From Cupriavidus sp. (GTDB taxonomy: Bacteria > Pseudomonadota > Gammaproteobacteria > Burkholderiales > Burkholderiaceae): DNA of 9,656 nt. A program made the translations under genes and the position numbers. The stretch is taken from positions 1-9,656 of the forward strand of contig JABFVP010000042.1 of NCBI GenBank assembly GCA_013362725.1. The letters are read 5' to 3'. The notes under the pieces were generated by a model, which ran no database searches, was not told where the DNA came from, and saw only the letters and a program-made list of their open reading frames with translations. Within the stretch, counting starts at the first letter, position 1, and every line of letters begins with the position of its first letter. This document shows positions 1 through 6,005 of this stretch, piece after piece.

Positions 1-777
1 GACGCCAAGCTGGTCGACACCATGATCGTCGACGGCCTGTGGGACGTGTACAACCAGTACCACATGGGCATCACCGCCGAGAACGTGGCCAAGGAATACG
101 GCATCACGCGCGAAGCCCAGGACGAATTCGCGGTGGGCTCGCAGAACAAGGCCGAAGCCGCGCAGAAGGCCGGCAAGTTCGACGAAGAGATCGTGCCGGT
201 GCTGATCCCGCAGCGCAAGGGCGACCCGGTGGCGTTCAAGACCGACGAGTTCGTGCGCCACGGCGCCACGCTCGACAGCATGGCCGGCCTCAAGCCCGCT
301 TTCGACAAGTCCGGCTCGGTGACCGCGGCCAATGCTTCGGGCCTGAACGACGGCGCCGCCGCGGTGGTGGTGATGTCGGCCGCCAAGGCCAAGGAACTGG
401 GCCTGACCCCGCTCGCCACCATCAAGAGCTACGCCAACGCCGGCGTGGACCCGAAGGTGATGGGCATGGGCCCGGTGCCGGCGTCCAAGCGCGCGCTGTC
501 GCGCGCCGGCTGGACCCCGCAGGACCTGGACCTGATGGAGATCAACGAGGCCTTCGCCGCGCAGGCGCTGGCGGTGCACCAGCAGATGGGCTGGGATACC
601 TCCAAGGTCAACGTCAACGGTGGCGCCATCGCCATCGGCCACCCGATCGGCGCATCGGGCTGCCGTATCCTGGTGACGCTGCTGCACGAAATGAAGCGCC
701 AGGATGCGAAGAAGGGCCTGGCGTCGCTGTGTATCGGCGGCGGCATGGGCGTGGCGCTGGCGGTCGAGCGCAATTAA
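1..777 (+). CDS. phaA: Acetyl-CoA acetyltransferase (beta-ketothiolase PhaA), 3' part, 5' end outside window
   Basis: This gene encodes the cytoplasmic biosynthetic thiolase that condenses two acetyl-CoA into acetoacetyl-CoA, the first step of poly(3-hydroxybutyrate) synthesis. The frame is open from base 1 and gives 258 residues to the TAA. The C. necator enzyme has 393 residues, so about 135 are missing, including the N-terminal nucleophile Cys88. Two of the three catalytic residues are visible: His in GHPIGASG (codon at 640-642, His349 in full numbering) and Cys in CIGGG (codon at 730-732, Cys379). NEAFA is also present (codons 544-558). The first in-frame ATG (22) is internal, because the family sequence continues upstream of it. 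The next gene is phaB, 72 bases downstream on the same strand, with phaC expected upstream. From memory, about seven residues differ from strain H16. Identification is secure; the partial state is a window effect. Confidence 0.97.
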   Translation, partial: DAKLVDTMIVDGLWDVYNQYHMGITAENVAKEYGITREAQDEFAVGSQNKAEAAQKAGKFDEEIVPVLIPQRKGDPVAFKTDEFVRHGATLDSMAGLKPAFDKSGSVTAANASGLNDGAAAVVVMSAAKAKELGLTPLATIKSYANAGVDPKVMGMGPVPASKRALSRAGWTPQDLDLMEINEAFAAQALAVHQQMGWDTSKVNVNGGAIAIGHPIGASGCRILVTLLHEMKRQDAKKGLASLCIGGGMGVALAVERN

Positions 778-786
778 GAAGGGGTG

Positions 787-817
787 CGCCGGGCCGCGCG
801 CATGGCGCGGCCCGGCG
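787..817 (+). other. GC-rich hairpin between phaA and phaB
   Basis: A perfect 13-bp inverted repeat (787-799 with 805-817) encloses a 5-base loop (800-804). It is almost all G and C, and no T-run follows it; the next bases are GCATATAACG. It therefore lacks the tract of a classical intrinsic terminator. It may instead stabilise or process the phaA 3' end, or attenuate read-through into phaB. The repeat is seen directly; the role is inferred. Confidence 0.6.
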
Positions 818-849
818 GCATATAACGAAAAGCCAATCAAGGAGTGGAC

Positions 850-1590
850 ATGACTCAGCGCATTGCGTATGTGACCGGCGGCATGGGTGGCATCGGGACC
901 GCCATCTGCCAGCGGCTGGCCAGGGATGGCTTTCGCGTGGTGGCCGGCTGCGGCCCCAACTCGCCGCGCCGTGAAAAGTGGCTGGAGCAGCAGAAGGCCC
1001 TGGGCTTCGACTTCGTCGCCTCCGAAGGCAACGTGGCGGACTGGGACTCGACCAAGGCGGCCTTCGACAAGGTCAAGGCCGAGGTCGGCGAAGTCGATGT
1101 GCTGATCAACAATGCCGGCATCACGCGTGACGTGGTGTTCCGCAAGATGACCCGCGCCGACTGGGATGCGGTGATCGATACCAACCTGACCTCGCTGTTC
1201 AACGTCACCAAGCAGGTGATCGACGGCATGGCCGACCGCGGCTGGGGCCGCATCGTCAACATCTCTTCGGTGAACGGGCAGAAGGGCCAGTTCGGCCAGA
1301 CCAACTACTCCACCGCCAAGGCCGGCCTGCACGGCTTCACCATGGCGCTGGCGCAGGAAGTGGCGACCAAGGGCGTGACGGTGAACACAGTGTCGCCGGG
1401 CTATATCGCCACCGACATGGTCAAGGCCATCCGCCAGGACGTGCTCGACAAGATCGTCGGCACGATCCCGGTGAAGCGCCTGGGCGAGCCGGAAGAGATC
1501 GCCTCGATCTGCGCCTGGCTGTCCTCCGAAGAGTCCGGCTTCTCGACCGGCGCCGACTTTTCGCTCAACGGCGGCCTGCACATGGGCTGA
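850..1590 (+). CDS. phaB: NADPH-dependent acetoacetyl-CoA reductase PhaB
   Basis: PhaB reduces acetoacetyl-CoA to (R)-3-hydroxybutyryl-CoA, the monomer used by PHA synthase, in the cytoplasm. The protein has 246 residues, exactly the usual length, and is a classical short-chain dehydrogenase/reductase. It carries the nucleotide-binding TGGMGGIG at 9-16, NNAG at 87-90, Asn112, Ser140, and the catalytic YSTAK with Tyr153 and Lys157; SPGYIATDM follows in the substrate-loop region. The ATG at 850 is preceded by AAGGAG (839-844) at 5-base spacing. An in-frame GTG at 844 lies inside that ribosome site and is not a credible start. The gene follows phaA by 72 bases and is probably co-transcribed with it. 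From memory, about six residues differ from the H16 protein, all conservative or peripheral apart from a Leu-to-Glu change in RLGEPEE. Identification is secure. Confidence 0.98.
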   Translation: MTQRIAYVTGGMGGIGTAICQRLARDGFRVVAGCGPNSPRREKWLEQQKALGFDFVASEGNVADWDSTKAAFDKVKAEVGEVDVLINNAGITRDVVFRKMTRADWDAVIDTNLTSLFNVTKQVIDGMADRGWGRIVNISSVNGQKGQFGQTNYSTAKAGLHGFTMALAQEVATKGVTVNTVSPGYIATDMVKAIRQDVLDKIVGTIPVKRLGEPEEIASICAWLSSEESGFSTGADFSLNGGLHMG

Positions 1591-1608
1591 GCTGGCGCCC
1601 AGCCAGCT
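1590..1608 (+). other. Small hairpin overlapping the phaB stop codon
   Basis: AGCTGGC (1590-1596) and GCCAGCT (1602-1608) form a perfect 7-bp stem around a 5-base loop, starting on the last base of the phaB stop codon. No T-run follows. It is the first of three hairpins downstream of phaB and may protect the transcript 3' end. The pairing is direct; the function is inferred. Confidence 0.4.
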
Positions 1609-1654
1609 CCACGCCGGCGGCCGCGTTTTGCGGTGCAGCCAGCGCGGCGCACAA

Positions 1655-1716
1655 GGCGGCGGAGACCGAGTTCCGCCGCCGCTTTCGCGGGCCGTGATGG
1701 CCCGCGAATCATTTCC
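1655..1716 (+). terminator. phaB: Tandem hairpins, probable phaB (phaCAB) transcription end
   Basis: Two perfect stems lie back to back. The first is 9 bp (1655-1663 with 1672-1680, 8-base loop). The second is 10 bp (TTCGCGGGCC 1684-1693 with 1699-1708, 5-base loop). The second is followed by TCATTTCC, only a weak T-rich stretch. Position after the last gene of the synthesis operon and before the phaR leader supports a terminator. The poor T-tract keeps confidence moderate. Confidence 0.5.
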
Positions 1717-1777
1717 GGGCGTGCGGAATTGGCTCCGCGGGGCGCCTCTGTACCGGGTTTTCCTTAAGCCGGGTCGC

Positions 1778-1806
1778 TTTTCTTAGTGCTTTGTTGGGCA
1801 TAGAAT
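1778..1806 (+). promoter_or_regulatory. phaR: Candidate sigma-70 promoter for phaR
   Basis: TAGAAT at 1801-1806 matches five of six -10 consensus bases. At 17-base spacing the -35 position (1778-1783) reads TTTTCT, which is poor. It lies after the phaB hairpins and 204 bases before the phaR ATG, implying a long leader. AT-richness stands out locally against the GC-rich surroundings. This is a sequence guess only; a weak -35 would fit an assisted or regulated promoter. Confidence 0.35.
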
Positions 1807-1834
1807 CAGGGCAGCGGCGCCGCCGGCACCATAG

Positions 1835-1917
1835 TCGTGCAGCATGGCCCTCGCGGGGCGAGACGGCAAGCCGCGGCGCGCAGCCATGCGCGAAGCGCCG
1901 CAAGACGGCCGGCACGA
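1835..1917 (+). other. phaR: Possible folded segment in the phaR leader
   Basis: Within the 420-base gap between phaB and phaR, several short complementary segments nest. TCGTGC (1835-1840) pairs with GCACGA (1912-1917), GCATGGC (1842-1848) with GCCATGC (1883-1889), and CTCGC (1850-1854) with GCGAG (1858-1862). They would form one branched structure in the 5' leader. In DNA this GC-rich, 5-7 bp matches occur by chance, so this is weak. No known riboswitch is recognised, and I see no convincing small gene in the gap. Confidence 0.25.
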
Positions 1918-1946
1918 TAACAGCAGATGGCGCGGGCGGTACCGAT

Positions 1947-1983
1947 TTGCGCACTGCACCCCATGCGGTGCAGCAGCGCGCAA
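1947..1983. promoter_or_regulatory. phaR: Nested palindrome in front of phaR, candidate PhaR operator
   Basis: An inner perfect inverted repeat, CTGCACC (1954-1960) and GGTGCAG (1967-1973), has a 6-base spacer. It sits within an outer pair, TTGCGC (1947-1952) and GCGCAA (1978-1983). The block ends 27 bases before the phaR ATG. PhaR proteins are known to bind TGC/GCA-rich sites (CTGC-spacer-GCAG in Paracoccus) and to repress their own gene in C. necator. That makes this a reasonable autoregulatory site. The repeat is seen; binding is inferred. It could also act as an RNA hairpin close to the ribosome site. Confidence 0.45.
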
Positions 1984-2010
1984 GCACGACGACACAAGGA
2001 CAGAGCACCG

Positions 2011-2562
2011 ATGGCCACGACCAAAAAAGGCGCAGAGCGACTGATCAAAAAGTATCCCAATCGCAGGCTCTACGATACCCAGACCAGCACCTACATCACC
2101 CTGGCCGACGTCAAGCAACTGGTGATGGATTCCGAGGAGTTCAAGGTCGTCGACGCCAAGTCCGGTGACGAACTGACGCGCAGCATCCTGCTGCAGATCA
2201 TCCTGGAAGAAGAGACCGGCGGCGTGCCGATGTTCTCCAGCGCGATGCTGTCGCAGATCATCCGCTTCTACGGCCATGCCATGCAAGGCATGATGGGCAC
2301 CTACCTGGAAAAGAATATCCAGGCCTTCATCGACATCCAGAATAAGCTGGCCGAGAACTCCAAGGGCCTTTATTCCGGCGAGGCGTTCAGCCCGGACATG
2401 TGGTCGCAGTTCATGAACATGCAGGGCCCGATGATGCAGGGCATGATGAGCAACTACATCGAGCAGAGCAAGAACCTGTTCGTGCAGATGCAGGAGCAGA
2501 TGCAGAACCAGGCCAAGAACATGTTCGGCACGTTCCCGTTCAACCAGCCGGACAAGAAGTAG
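2011..2562 (+). CDS. phaR: PHA-responsive transcriptional repressor PhaR
   Basis: PhaR binds DNA upstream of phasin genes and its own gene, and is released when it binds nascent polyhydroxyalkanoate, coupling phasin supply to granule formation. The 183 residues match the C. necator length. The N-terminal PHB/PHA accumulation regulator DNA-binding domain covers about 11-70 (KKYPNRRLYDTQTSTYITL). Two PHB_acc-type repeats follow: MQGMM at 91-95 and 142-146 align with a 51-residue offset, with Tyr98/149, Phe106/157 and Gln110/161 conserved. The C-terminal half is Met/Gln-rich and amphipathic, suited to a hydrophobic polymer surface. The start is ATG 2011, with AAGGA (1996-2000) ten bases upstream; the frame is open back to an ATG at 1927, but that extension has no family match. 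It stands alone, convergent with the toxin-antitoxin pair. Confidence 0.97.
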   Translation: MATTKKGAERLIKKYPNRRLYDTQTSTYITLADVKQLVMDSEEFKVVDAKSGDELTRSILLQIILEEETGGVPMFSSAMLSQIIRFYGHAMQGMMGTYLEKNIQAFIDIQNKLAENSKGLYSGEAFSPDMWSQFMNMQGPMMQGMMSNYIEQSKNLFVQMQEQMQNQAKNMFGTFPFNQPDKK

Positions 2563-2567
2563 CAACA

Positions 2568-2595
2568 CGCGGCGGCGGTCCTGGCGCCCGCCGCG
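2568..2595. terminator. Hairpin between convergent phaR and antitoxin gene
   Basis: An 8-bp perfect stem (2568-2575 with 2588-2595) lies in the 54-base gap between the converging phaR and antitoxin genes. A second 6-bp stem (2609-2614 with 2620-2625) holds the antitoxin stop codon in its loop. Neither has a T-run on either strand. The location suggests a shared transcription end, but the sequence alone does not prove it. Confidence 0.3.
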
Positions 2596-2616
2596 CATCC
2601 TCCCCAGGGCCGGCGT

Positions 2617-2907
2617 TCAGCCGGCGCTTGCGTGCAGGCGAATCCCCAGCGCCCGCATCACCTTCCAGATCGTCCCGAATTCCGGATTGCCTTCGCCCGA
2701 CAGCGAACGGTAGAGGCTTTCGCGTGACAGGCCGGTTTCACGGGCCAGCCGCGTCATGCCGCGCGCGCGTGCGACCACGCCGAGCGCGTAAGCAATGAAG
2801 CGATCGTCGTCGCCGGCCTCGGCCAGGCAGGCGTCCAGGTAGGCGGCGATTTCTTTTTCGTTGCGCAGTTGTGCGGCCGAGTCCCAAGGGCGGGTTGGTT
2901 CTTTCAT
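2617..2907 (-). CDS. Antitoxin of a Gp49-like/HigBA-type toxin-antitoxin pair
   Basis: The 96-residue protein resembles the 'probable addiction module antidote' family (HigA-like, helix-turn-helix). It would neutralise the toxin encoded just before it and repress the shared operon. The HTH is visible at about 51-70 (MTRLARETGLSRESLYRSLS), followed by the family's GEGNPEFGTIWKVMRALG stretch at 71-88. The N-terminal region (EKEIAAYLDACLAEAGDDD...FIAYALGVVARARG) matches the helical part usual in this family. The start is ATG 2907, three bases after the toxin stop. A GGAG lies seven bases ahead inside the toxin's last codons, so translation is probably coupled. The two genes sit in reverse orientation between phaR and dusC, which suggests acquisition as a unit. 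Family assignment is firm; activity is inferred. Confidence 0.88.
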   Translation of the reverse strand: MKEPTRPWDSAAQLRNEKEIAAYLDACLAEAGDDDRFIAYALGVVARARGMTRLARETGLSRESLYRSLSGEGNPEFGTIWKVMRALGIRLHASAG

Positions 2908-2910
2908 GGC

Positions 2911-3210
2911 TCACTCCAGGTCAAGATTCGCCGCGAGGTGGCGTGCCCGGTCGATATCAGCGTGCTGGGTCGACTTGTTGCCGCCGCAGAGAAGTACGAC
3001 AAGAACTTGGCCGCGTCGCTGAAAATAGATGCGGTAGCCGGGGCCATGATCCACCCGCATTTCAAAGAGGCTACCGCCAAGGGCTTTCACGTCGCCTGGA
3101 TTTCCGTTCAGCATGCAGTCGATTCGGACCTGGATGCGGATCCTGGCAGCGTTGTCGCGCAAGGCGGAGTACCAGCGGTCGAACGTTTGGGTTGTGCGGA
3201 TGCCGAGCAT
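2911..3210 (-). CDS. Toxin, RelE/ParE superfamily, phage-derived Gp49-like (HigB type)
   Basis: The 99-residue protein matches the Gp49-like addiction-module killer family. The hallmark core is GNPGDVKALGGSLFEMRVDHGPGYRIYF (about 36-63), followed by LVVLLCGGNKSTQHADIDRA (70-89). Related proteins are ribosome-dependent mRNA endonucleases of the RelE fold, with basic residues such as the Arg in GYRIYF contributing to the active site. No truncation or frameshift is visible and the length is typical, so the toxin looks intact. The start ATG 3210 follows a palindromic region (3219-3255) that may be the operon's operator; the ribosome site is weak (GGTGTGGT), which could keep toxin levels low. The order toxin-then-antitoxin is the HigBA arrangement. 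Target and toxicity are inferred from the family. Confidence 0.88.
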   Translation of the reverse strand: MLGIRTTQTFDRWYSALRDNAARIRIQVRIDCMLNGNPGDVKALGGSLFEMRVDHGPGYRIYFQRRGQVLVVLLCGGNKSTQHADIDRARHLAANLDLE

Positions 3211-3218
3211 ACCACACC

Positions 3219-3234
3219 GTAGCCTTTAGGCTAC
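3219..3234. promoter_or_regulatory. Palindrome upstream of the toxin gene, candidate autorepression operator
   Basis: GTAGCCT (3219-3225) and AGGCTAC (3228-3234) form a perfect inverted repeat around a 2-base spacer, 9-24 bases ahead of the toxin ATG. Antitoxins of this kind usually bind such palindromes to repress their own operon. It lies between the minus-strand toxin and the plus-strand dusC. The repeat is direct; binding is inferred. Confidence 0.6.
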
Positions 3235-3240
3235 AGATGT

Positions 3241-3255
3241 GGAATCACCGATTCC
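3241..3255. promoter_or_regulatory. Second palindrome upstream of the toxin gene
   Basis: GGAATC (3241-3246) and GATTCC (3250-3255) form a perfect 6-bp inverted repeat around a 3-base spacer, 31-45 bases ahead of the toxin ATG. It has a different sequence from the neighbouring 3219-3234 palindrome. It may be a second protein site or part of the promoter. Short enough to be chance. Confidence 0.35.
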
Positions 3256-3282
3256 CGAAAAACCACCCCACCGCAAAGCAGG

Positions 3283-3288
3283 TAGAAT
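3283..3288 (+). promoter_or_regulatory. dusC: Candidate -10 element for dusC
   Basis: TAGAAT at 3283-3288, followed by GCGCGC, resembles a betaproteobacterial -10 box. I see no clear -35 about 17 bases upstream (AAACCA). It would give dusC a leader of about 140 bases, with a small GCCCC/GGGGC hairpin at 3298-3311. Weak prediction. Confidence 0.3.
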
Positions 3289-3432
3289 GCGCGCTTTGCC
3301 CCATCCGGGGCCTGTCTATCGCATCTTTCAGTGGCGGCTCAGTTTGGGACTCGCCTTGTTTGCACGGCGTCCCATGTCCTGCCTTCTCCAACCCTTCTCT
3401 CCGGCGCCGGTGCCCGCGGCGCGCGGCTTGCC

Positions 3433-4389
3433 ATGAGCCGGCTGTTCCTGGCCCCGATGGAAGGGCTGGCCGACTATGTGCTGCGCGATGTGCTGACCGA
3501 TACCGGTGGCTACGACGGCTGCGTGTCGGAGTTCGTGCGGGTGACGGGGTCGCTGCTGCCGGCGCGGGTCTATGAGCGCGACACGCCCGAGATCCTGTCC
3601 GGCGGCTATACCCGCAGCGGCACGCCCATGGTGATCCAGCTGCTCGGCAGCGATCCCGAATGGCTGGCGCGCAATGCCGCCTATGCCGCGACCCTGTCGC
3701 CGCATGGCATCGACCTGAACTTCGGCTGCCCCGCCAAGGTCGTCAACCGGCATGGCGGCGGCGCGATGCTGTTGACCAATCCGGCGCTGCTGAACCGGAT
3801 CGTCGCGTCGGTGCGCGCCGCGGTGCCGGCCAATATTCCGGTGACTGCCAAGATGCGGCTGGGGGTCTCGGATACCGCGCTGGCCATCGATTGCGCCACC
3901 GCGCTGGCCGAAGGCGGCGCGGCCTCGCTGGTGGTGCATGCCCGCACGCGCGATCACGGCTACCGGCCGCCGGCGCACTGGGACTGGATCGCGCGCATTG
4001 CGGCGGCCGTCGACATCCCCGTGATAGCGAATGGCGAGGTCTGGACTGTCGCGGACTGGGCGCGCTGCCGCGAAGTCAGCGGCTGTGACGACATCATGAT
4101 CGGGCGCGGCGCGGTCTCGGACCCGTTCCTCGCCTTGCGCATTTGCGGGCTGATGCCCGCCACGCCGTCTGCCGAAGAGTGGCCGCTGGTACTGGGCCAG
4201 ATCGGGGCCTACCTGAACAAGCTGCATGCCCGCATCGCCTCGTGCCACGAGCACGGACGCGTCAAGCTCTGGCTTAGCTATCTCAAGCGGACCTGGCCGC
4301 AGGCGGGCGAATTGCATGCGGCGATCCGGCGGATGCAGGACTCGCTGCAGATCGCGCAGGTCCTGCAAGGCCTGCAGAGCGCGGAGTGA
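3433..4389 (+). CDS. dusC: tRNA-dihydrouridine(16) synthase DusC
   Basis: This FMN enzyme reduces a specific uridine of the tRNA D-loop (U16 for DusC) to dihydrouridine using NADPH. From ATG 3433 it gives 318 residues, the usual Dus length, beginning MSRLFLAPMEG. That start fits the family N-terminus, where the APMEG strand begins the flavin-binding TIM barrel. The visible features are FGCPAK with catalytic Cys99, Lys140 in TAKMRLG, His169 in VHART, NGE at 200-202 and the phosphate-binding GRG at 224-226. The RVKLWLSYL stretch (276-284) of the C-terminal helical domain resembles E. coli DusC rather than DusA or DusB. The frame is open back to a GTG at 3331, adding 34 residues with no family counterpart. 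No clear Shine-Dalgarno precedes 3433. It stands divergent from the toxin-antitoxin pair and 160 bases ahead of rimO. Confidence 0.92.
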   Translation: MSRLFLAPMEGLADYVLRDVLTDTGGYDGCVSEFVRVTGSLLPARVYERDTPEILSGGYTRSGTPMVIQLLGSDPEWLARNAAYAATLSPHGIDLNFGCPAKVVNRHGGGAMLLTNPALLNRIVASVRAAVPANIPVTAKMRLGVSDTALAIDCATALAEGGAASLVVHARTRDHGYRPPAHWDWIARIAAAVDIPVIANGEVWTVADWARCREVSGCDDIMIGRGAVSDPFLALRICGLMPATPSAEEWPLVLGQIGAYLNKLHARIASCHEHGRVKLWLSYLKRTWPQAGELHAAIRRMQDSLQIAQVLQGLQSAE

Positions 4390-4456
4390 CGTCGGCGTAA
4401 CCGTCGCCTGGTGCAGCATGTCGTGCGTCAGGCGCCGGCAAATTCCGGCAAACGGT

Positions 4457-4462
4457 TAAAAT
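4457..4462 (+). promoter_or_regulatory. rimO: Candidate -10 element for rimO
   Basis: TAAAAT at 4457-4462, in the context GGTTAAAATGCGCG, matches five of six -10 bases and is an AT island in the 160-base dusC-rimO gap. It closely resembles the context of the dusC candidate at 3283. No good -35 is visible. It would start a leader of about 80 bases. Confidence 0.35.
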
Positions 4463-4549
4463 GCGCGATTGCCTGTTTCGCGCCCGGCCGCCTTGTCTGC
4501 GTGACCAACGCTGCGGCCACCGCGCCTTGCCCCACATTCGGATTCCAAC

Positions 4550-5929
4550 GTGAAAAACCCCTCAGAAGCAACGAACCAGAAAGACCATAGTCCGCGTGTG
4601 GGATTCGTTTCCCTTGGCTGCCCCAAAGCGCTGGTCGACTCCGAGCAGATCATCACCCAACTGCGCGCCGAGGGCTACGCCATCAGCGGCACCTATGACG
4701 GCGCCGACCTGGTGGTGGTCAACACCTGCGGCTTTATCGACGAAGCGGTGCAGGAAAGCCTGGACGCGATCGGCGAAGCGCTGACCGAGAACGGCAAGGT
4801 CATCGTCACCGGCTGCCTGGGCGCGAAGAAGGACGCCGCCGGTCACGACATCGTGTCGTCGGTGCATCCCAAGGTGCTGGCCGTGACCGGGCCGCACGCG
4901 CTGGGCGAGGTGATGCAGGCGGTGCACACGCACCTGCCCAAGCCGCACGACCCGTTTACCGATCTGGTGCCGGCCGCCGGCATCAAGCTCACGCCCAAGC
5001 ACTACGCGTACCTGAAGATCTCCGAGGGTTGCAACCACCGCTGCTCGTTCTGCATCATCCCGTCGATGCGCGGCGACCTGGTCTCGCGCCCGGTGGCCGA
5101 GGTCATGCTCGAGGCCGAGAACCTGTTCAAGGCCGGGGTCAAGGAGCTGCTGGTGATCTCGCAGGACACCAGCGCCTACGGCGTCGACGTGAAGTACCGC
5201 ACCGGCTTCTGGAACGGCCGTCCGCTCAAGACCCGCATGACCGAGCTGGTCGCGGCGCTGGGCGAGCTGGCCGCGCAGTACGGCGCCTGGGTGCGCCTGC
5301 ATTACGTGTACCCGTACCCGCACGTCGACGAGATCATCCCGCTGATGAACAACGGCCACGTGCTGCCGTATCTGGACGTGCCGCTGCAGCACGCCCACCC
5401 CGACGTGCTCAAGCGCATGAAGCGCCCGGCCAACGCCGAGAAGACCATGGACCGCATCCGCGCCTGGCGCGAGATCTGTCCGGACCTGACCATCCGCAGC
5501 ACCTTTATCGCCGGCTTCCCGGGCGAGACCGAGGCCGAGTTCCAGACGCTGCTCGACTTCATTGCGGAGGCCGAGCTGGACCGCGTCGGCTGCTTCGCGT
5601 ATTCGCCGGTGGAAGGGGCGACGGCCAACGACTTGCCGGGCGCGCTGCCCGACGAAGTGCGCGAGGAACGCCGCGCCCGCTTCATGGAAGTGGCCGAGGC
5701 GGTGTCGGCGCGCCGGCTCCAGCGCAAGGTCGGCCAGACCCTGCGCGTGCTGGTCGACGAGGTCAACCAGGAAGGCGGCATCGGCCGTTCGTCGGCGGAT
5801 GCGCCGGAAATCGACGGCCTGGTCTATATCGCGCCGGCGCAGCGCACTTCCCAACGCTATCGCGCCGGCGAGTTCGTCGACGTCAAGATCACCGGCGCCG
5901 ACGGCCACGACCTGTGGGGCGAGGTCTGA
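4550..5929 (+). CDS. rimO: Ribosomal protein S12 (Asp) methylthiotransferase RimO
   Basis: RimO adds a methylthio group to the conserved aspartate (Asp89 in E. coli numbering) of ribosomal protein S12, using two 4Fe-4S clusters and S-adenosylmethionine. The 459-residue protein shows the complete three-domain layout. The N-terminal MTTase domain starts at VGFVSLGCPKALVDSE (17-32) and has cluster cysteines 24, 60 and 89. The radical-SAM domain has CNHRCSFC (Cys161, 165, 168) followed by IIPSMRG. A C-terminal TRAM domain covers about 390-459 (VGQTLRVLVDEV...GLVYIA). FIAGFPGE is also present. The start is GTG 4550, chosen because about 16 residues precede the conserved core; the Shine-Dalgarno is poor. 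A long open frame on the opposite strand is a codon-bias shadow. Downstream, 115 bases separate it from bktB. Confidence 0.96.
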   Translation: MKNPSEATNQKDHSPRVGFVSLGCPKALVDSEQIITQLRAEGYAISGTYDGADLVVVNTCGFIDEAVQESLDAIGEALTENGKVIVTGCLGAKKDAAGHDIVSSVHPKVLAVTGPHALGEVMQAVHTHLPKPHDPFTDLVPAAGIKLTPKHYAYLKISEGCNHRCSFCIIPSMRGDLVSRPVAEVMLEAENLFKAGVKELLVISQDTSAYGVDVKYRTGFWNGRPLKTRMTELVAALGELAAQYGAWVRLHYVYPYPHVDEIIPLMNNGHVLPYLDVPLQHAHPDVLKRMKRPANAEKTMDRIRAWREICPDLTIRSTFIAGFPGETEAEFQTLLDFIAEAELDRVGCFAYSPVEGATANDLPGALPDEVREERRARFMEVAEAVSARRLQRKVGQTLRVLVDEVNQEGGIGRSSADAPEIDGLVYIAPAQRTSQRYRAGEFVDVKITGADGHDLWGEV

Positions 5930-6005
5930 GCTAGTCCCGCCGGACGATGACGGCAGGGCTGCCTTTAGGTAAAAGTACGACCGTTCGCTTCGGCTGCGCT
6001 GCGGC

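Noticed and set aside
844..849. GTG at 844 as start of phaB
   Set aside because: It overlaps the AAGGAG ribosome site that serves ATG 850, and ATG 850 gives the known 246-residue protein.
39..974. Open frame of 311 codons overlapping phaA and phaB in another plus frame
   Set aside because: Arg/Gly-rich out-of-frame reading that crosses from phaA into phaB, both of which are secure genes.
1927..2010. N-terminal extension of PhaR from an ATG at 1927
   Set aside because: The added 28 residues have no family counterpart, run through the palindrome at 1947-1983, and ATG 2011 has a ribosome site and gives the known length of 183.
3328..4419. Open frame of 363 codons on the minus strand opposite dusC
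   Set aside because: Same shadow effect; composition is Arg/Gln/His-rich and dusC has all its catalytic residues.
4562..5908. Long open frame (448 codons) on the minus strand opposite rimO
   Set aside because: It mirrors the codon phase of rimO in GC-rich DNA; the translation is His/Arg/Val/Asp-rich with no family pattern, while rimO on the other strand has all its motifs.
5952..5966. Possible terminator after rimO (GGCA-GGGC-TGCC then TTTA)
   Set aside because: Only a 4-bp stem with a short T stretch; not convincing.
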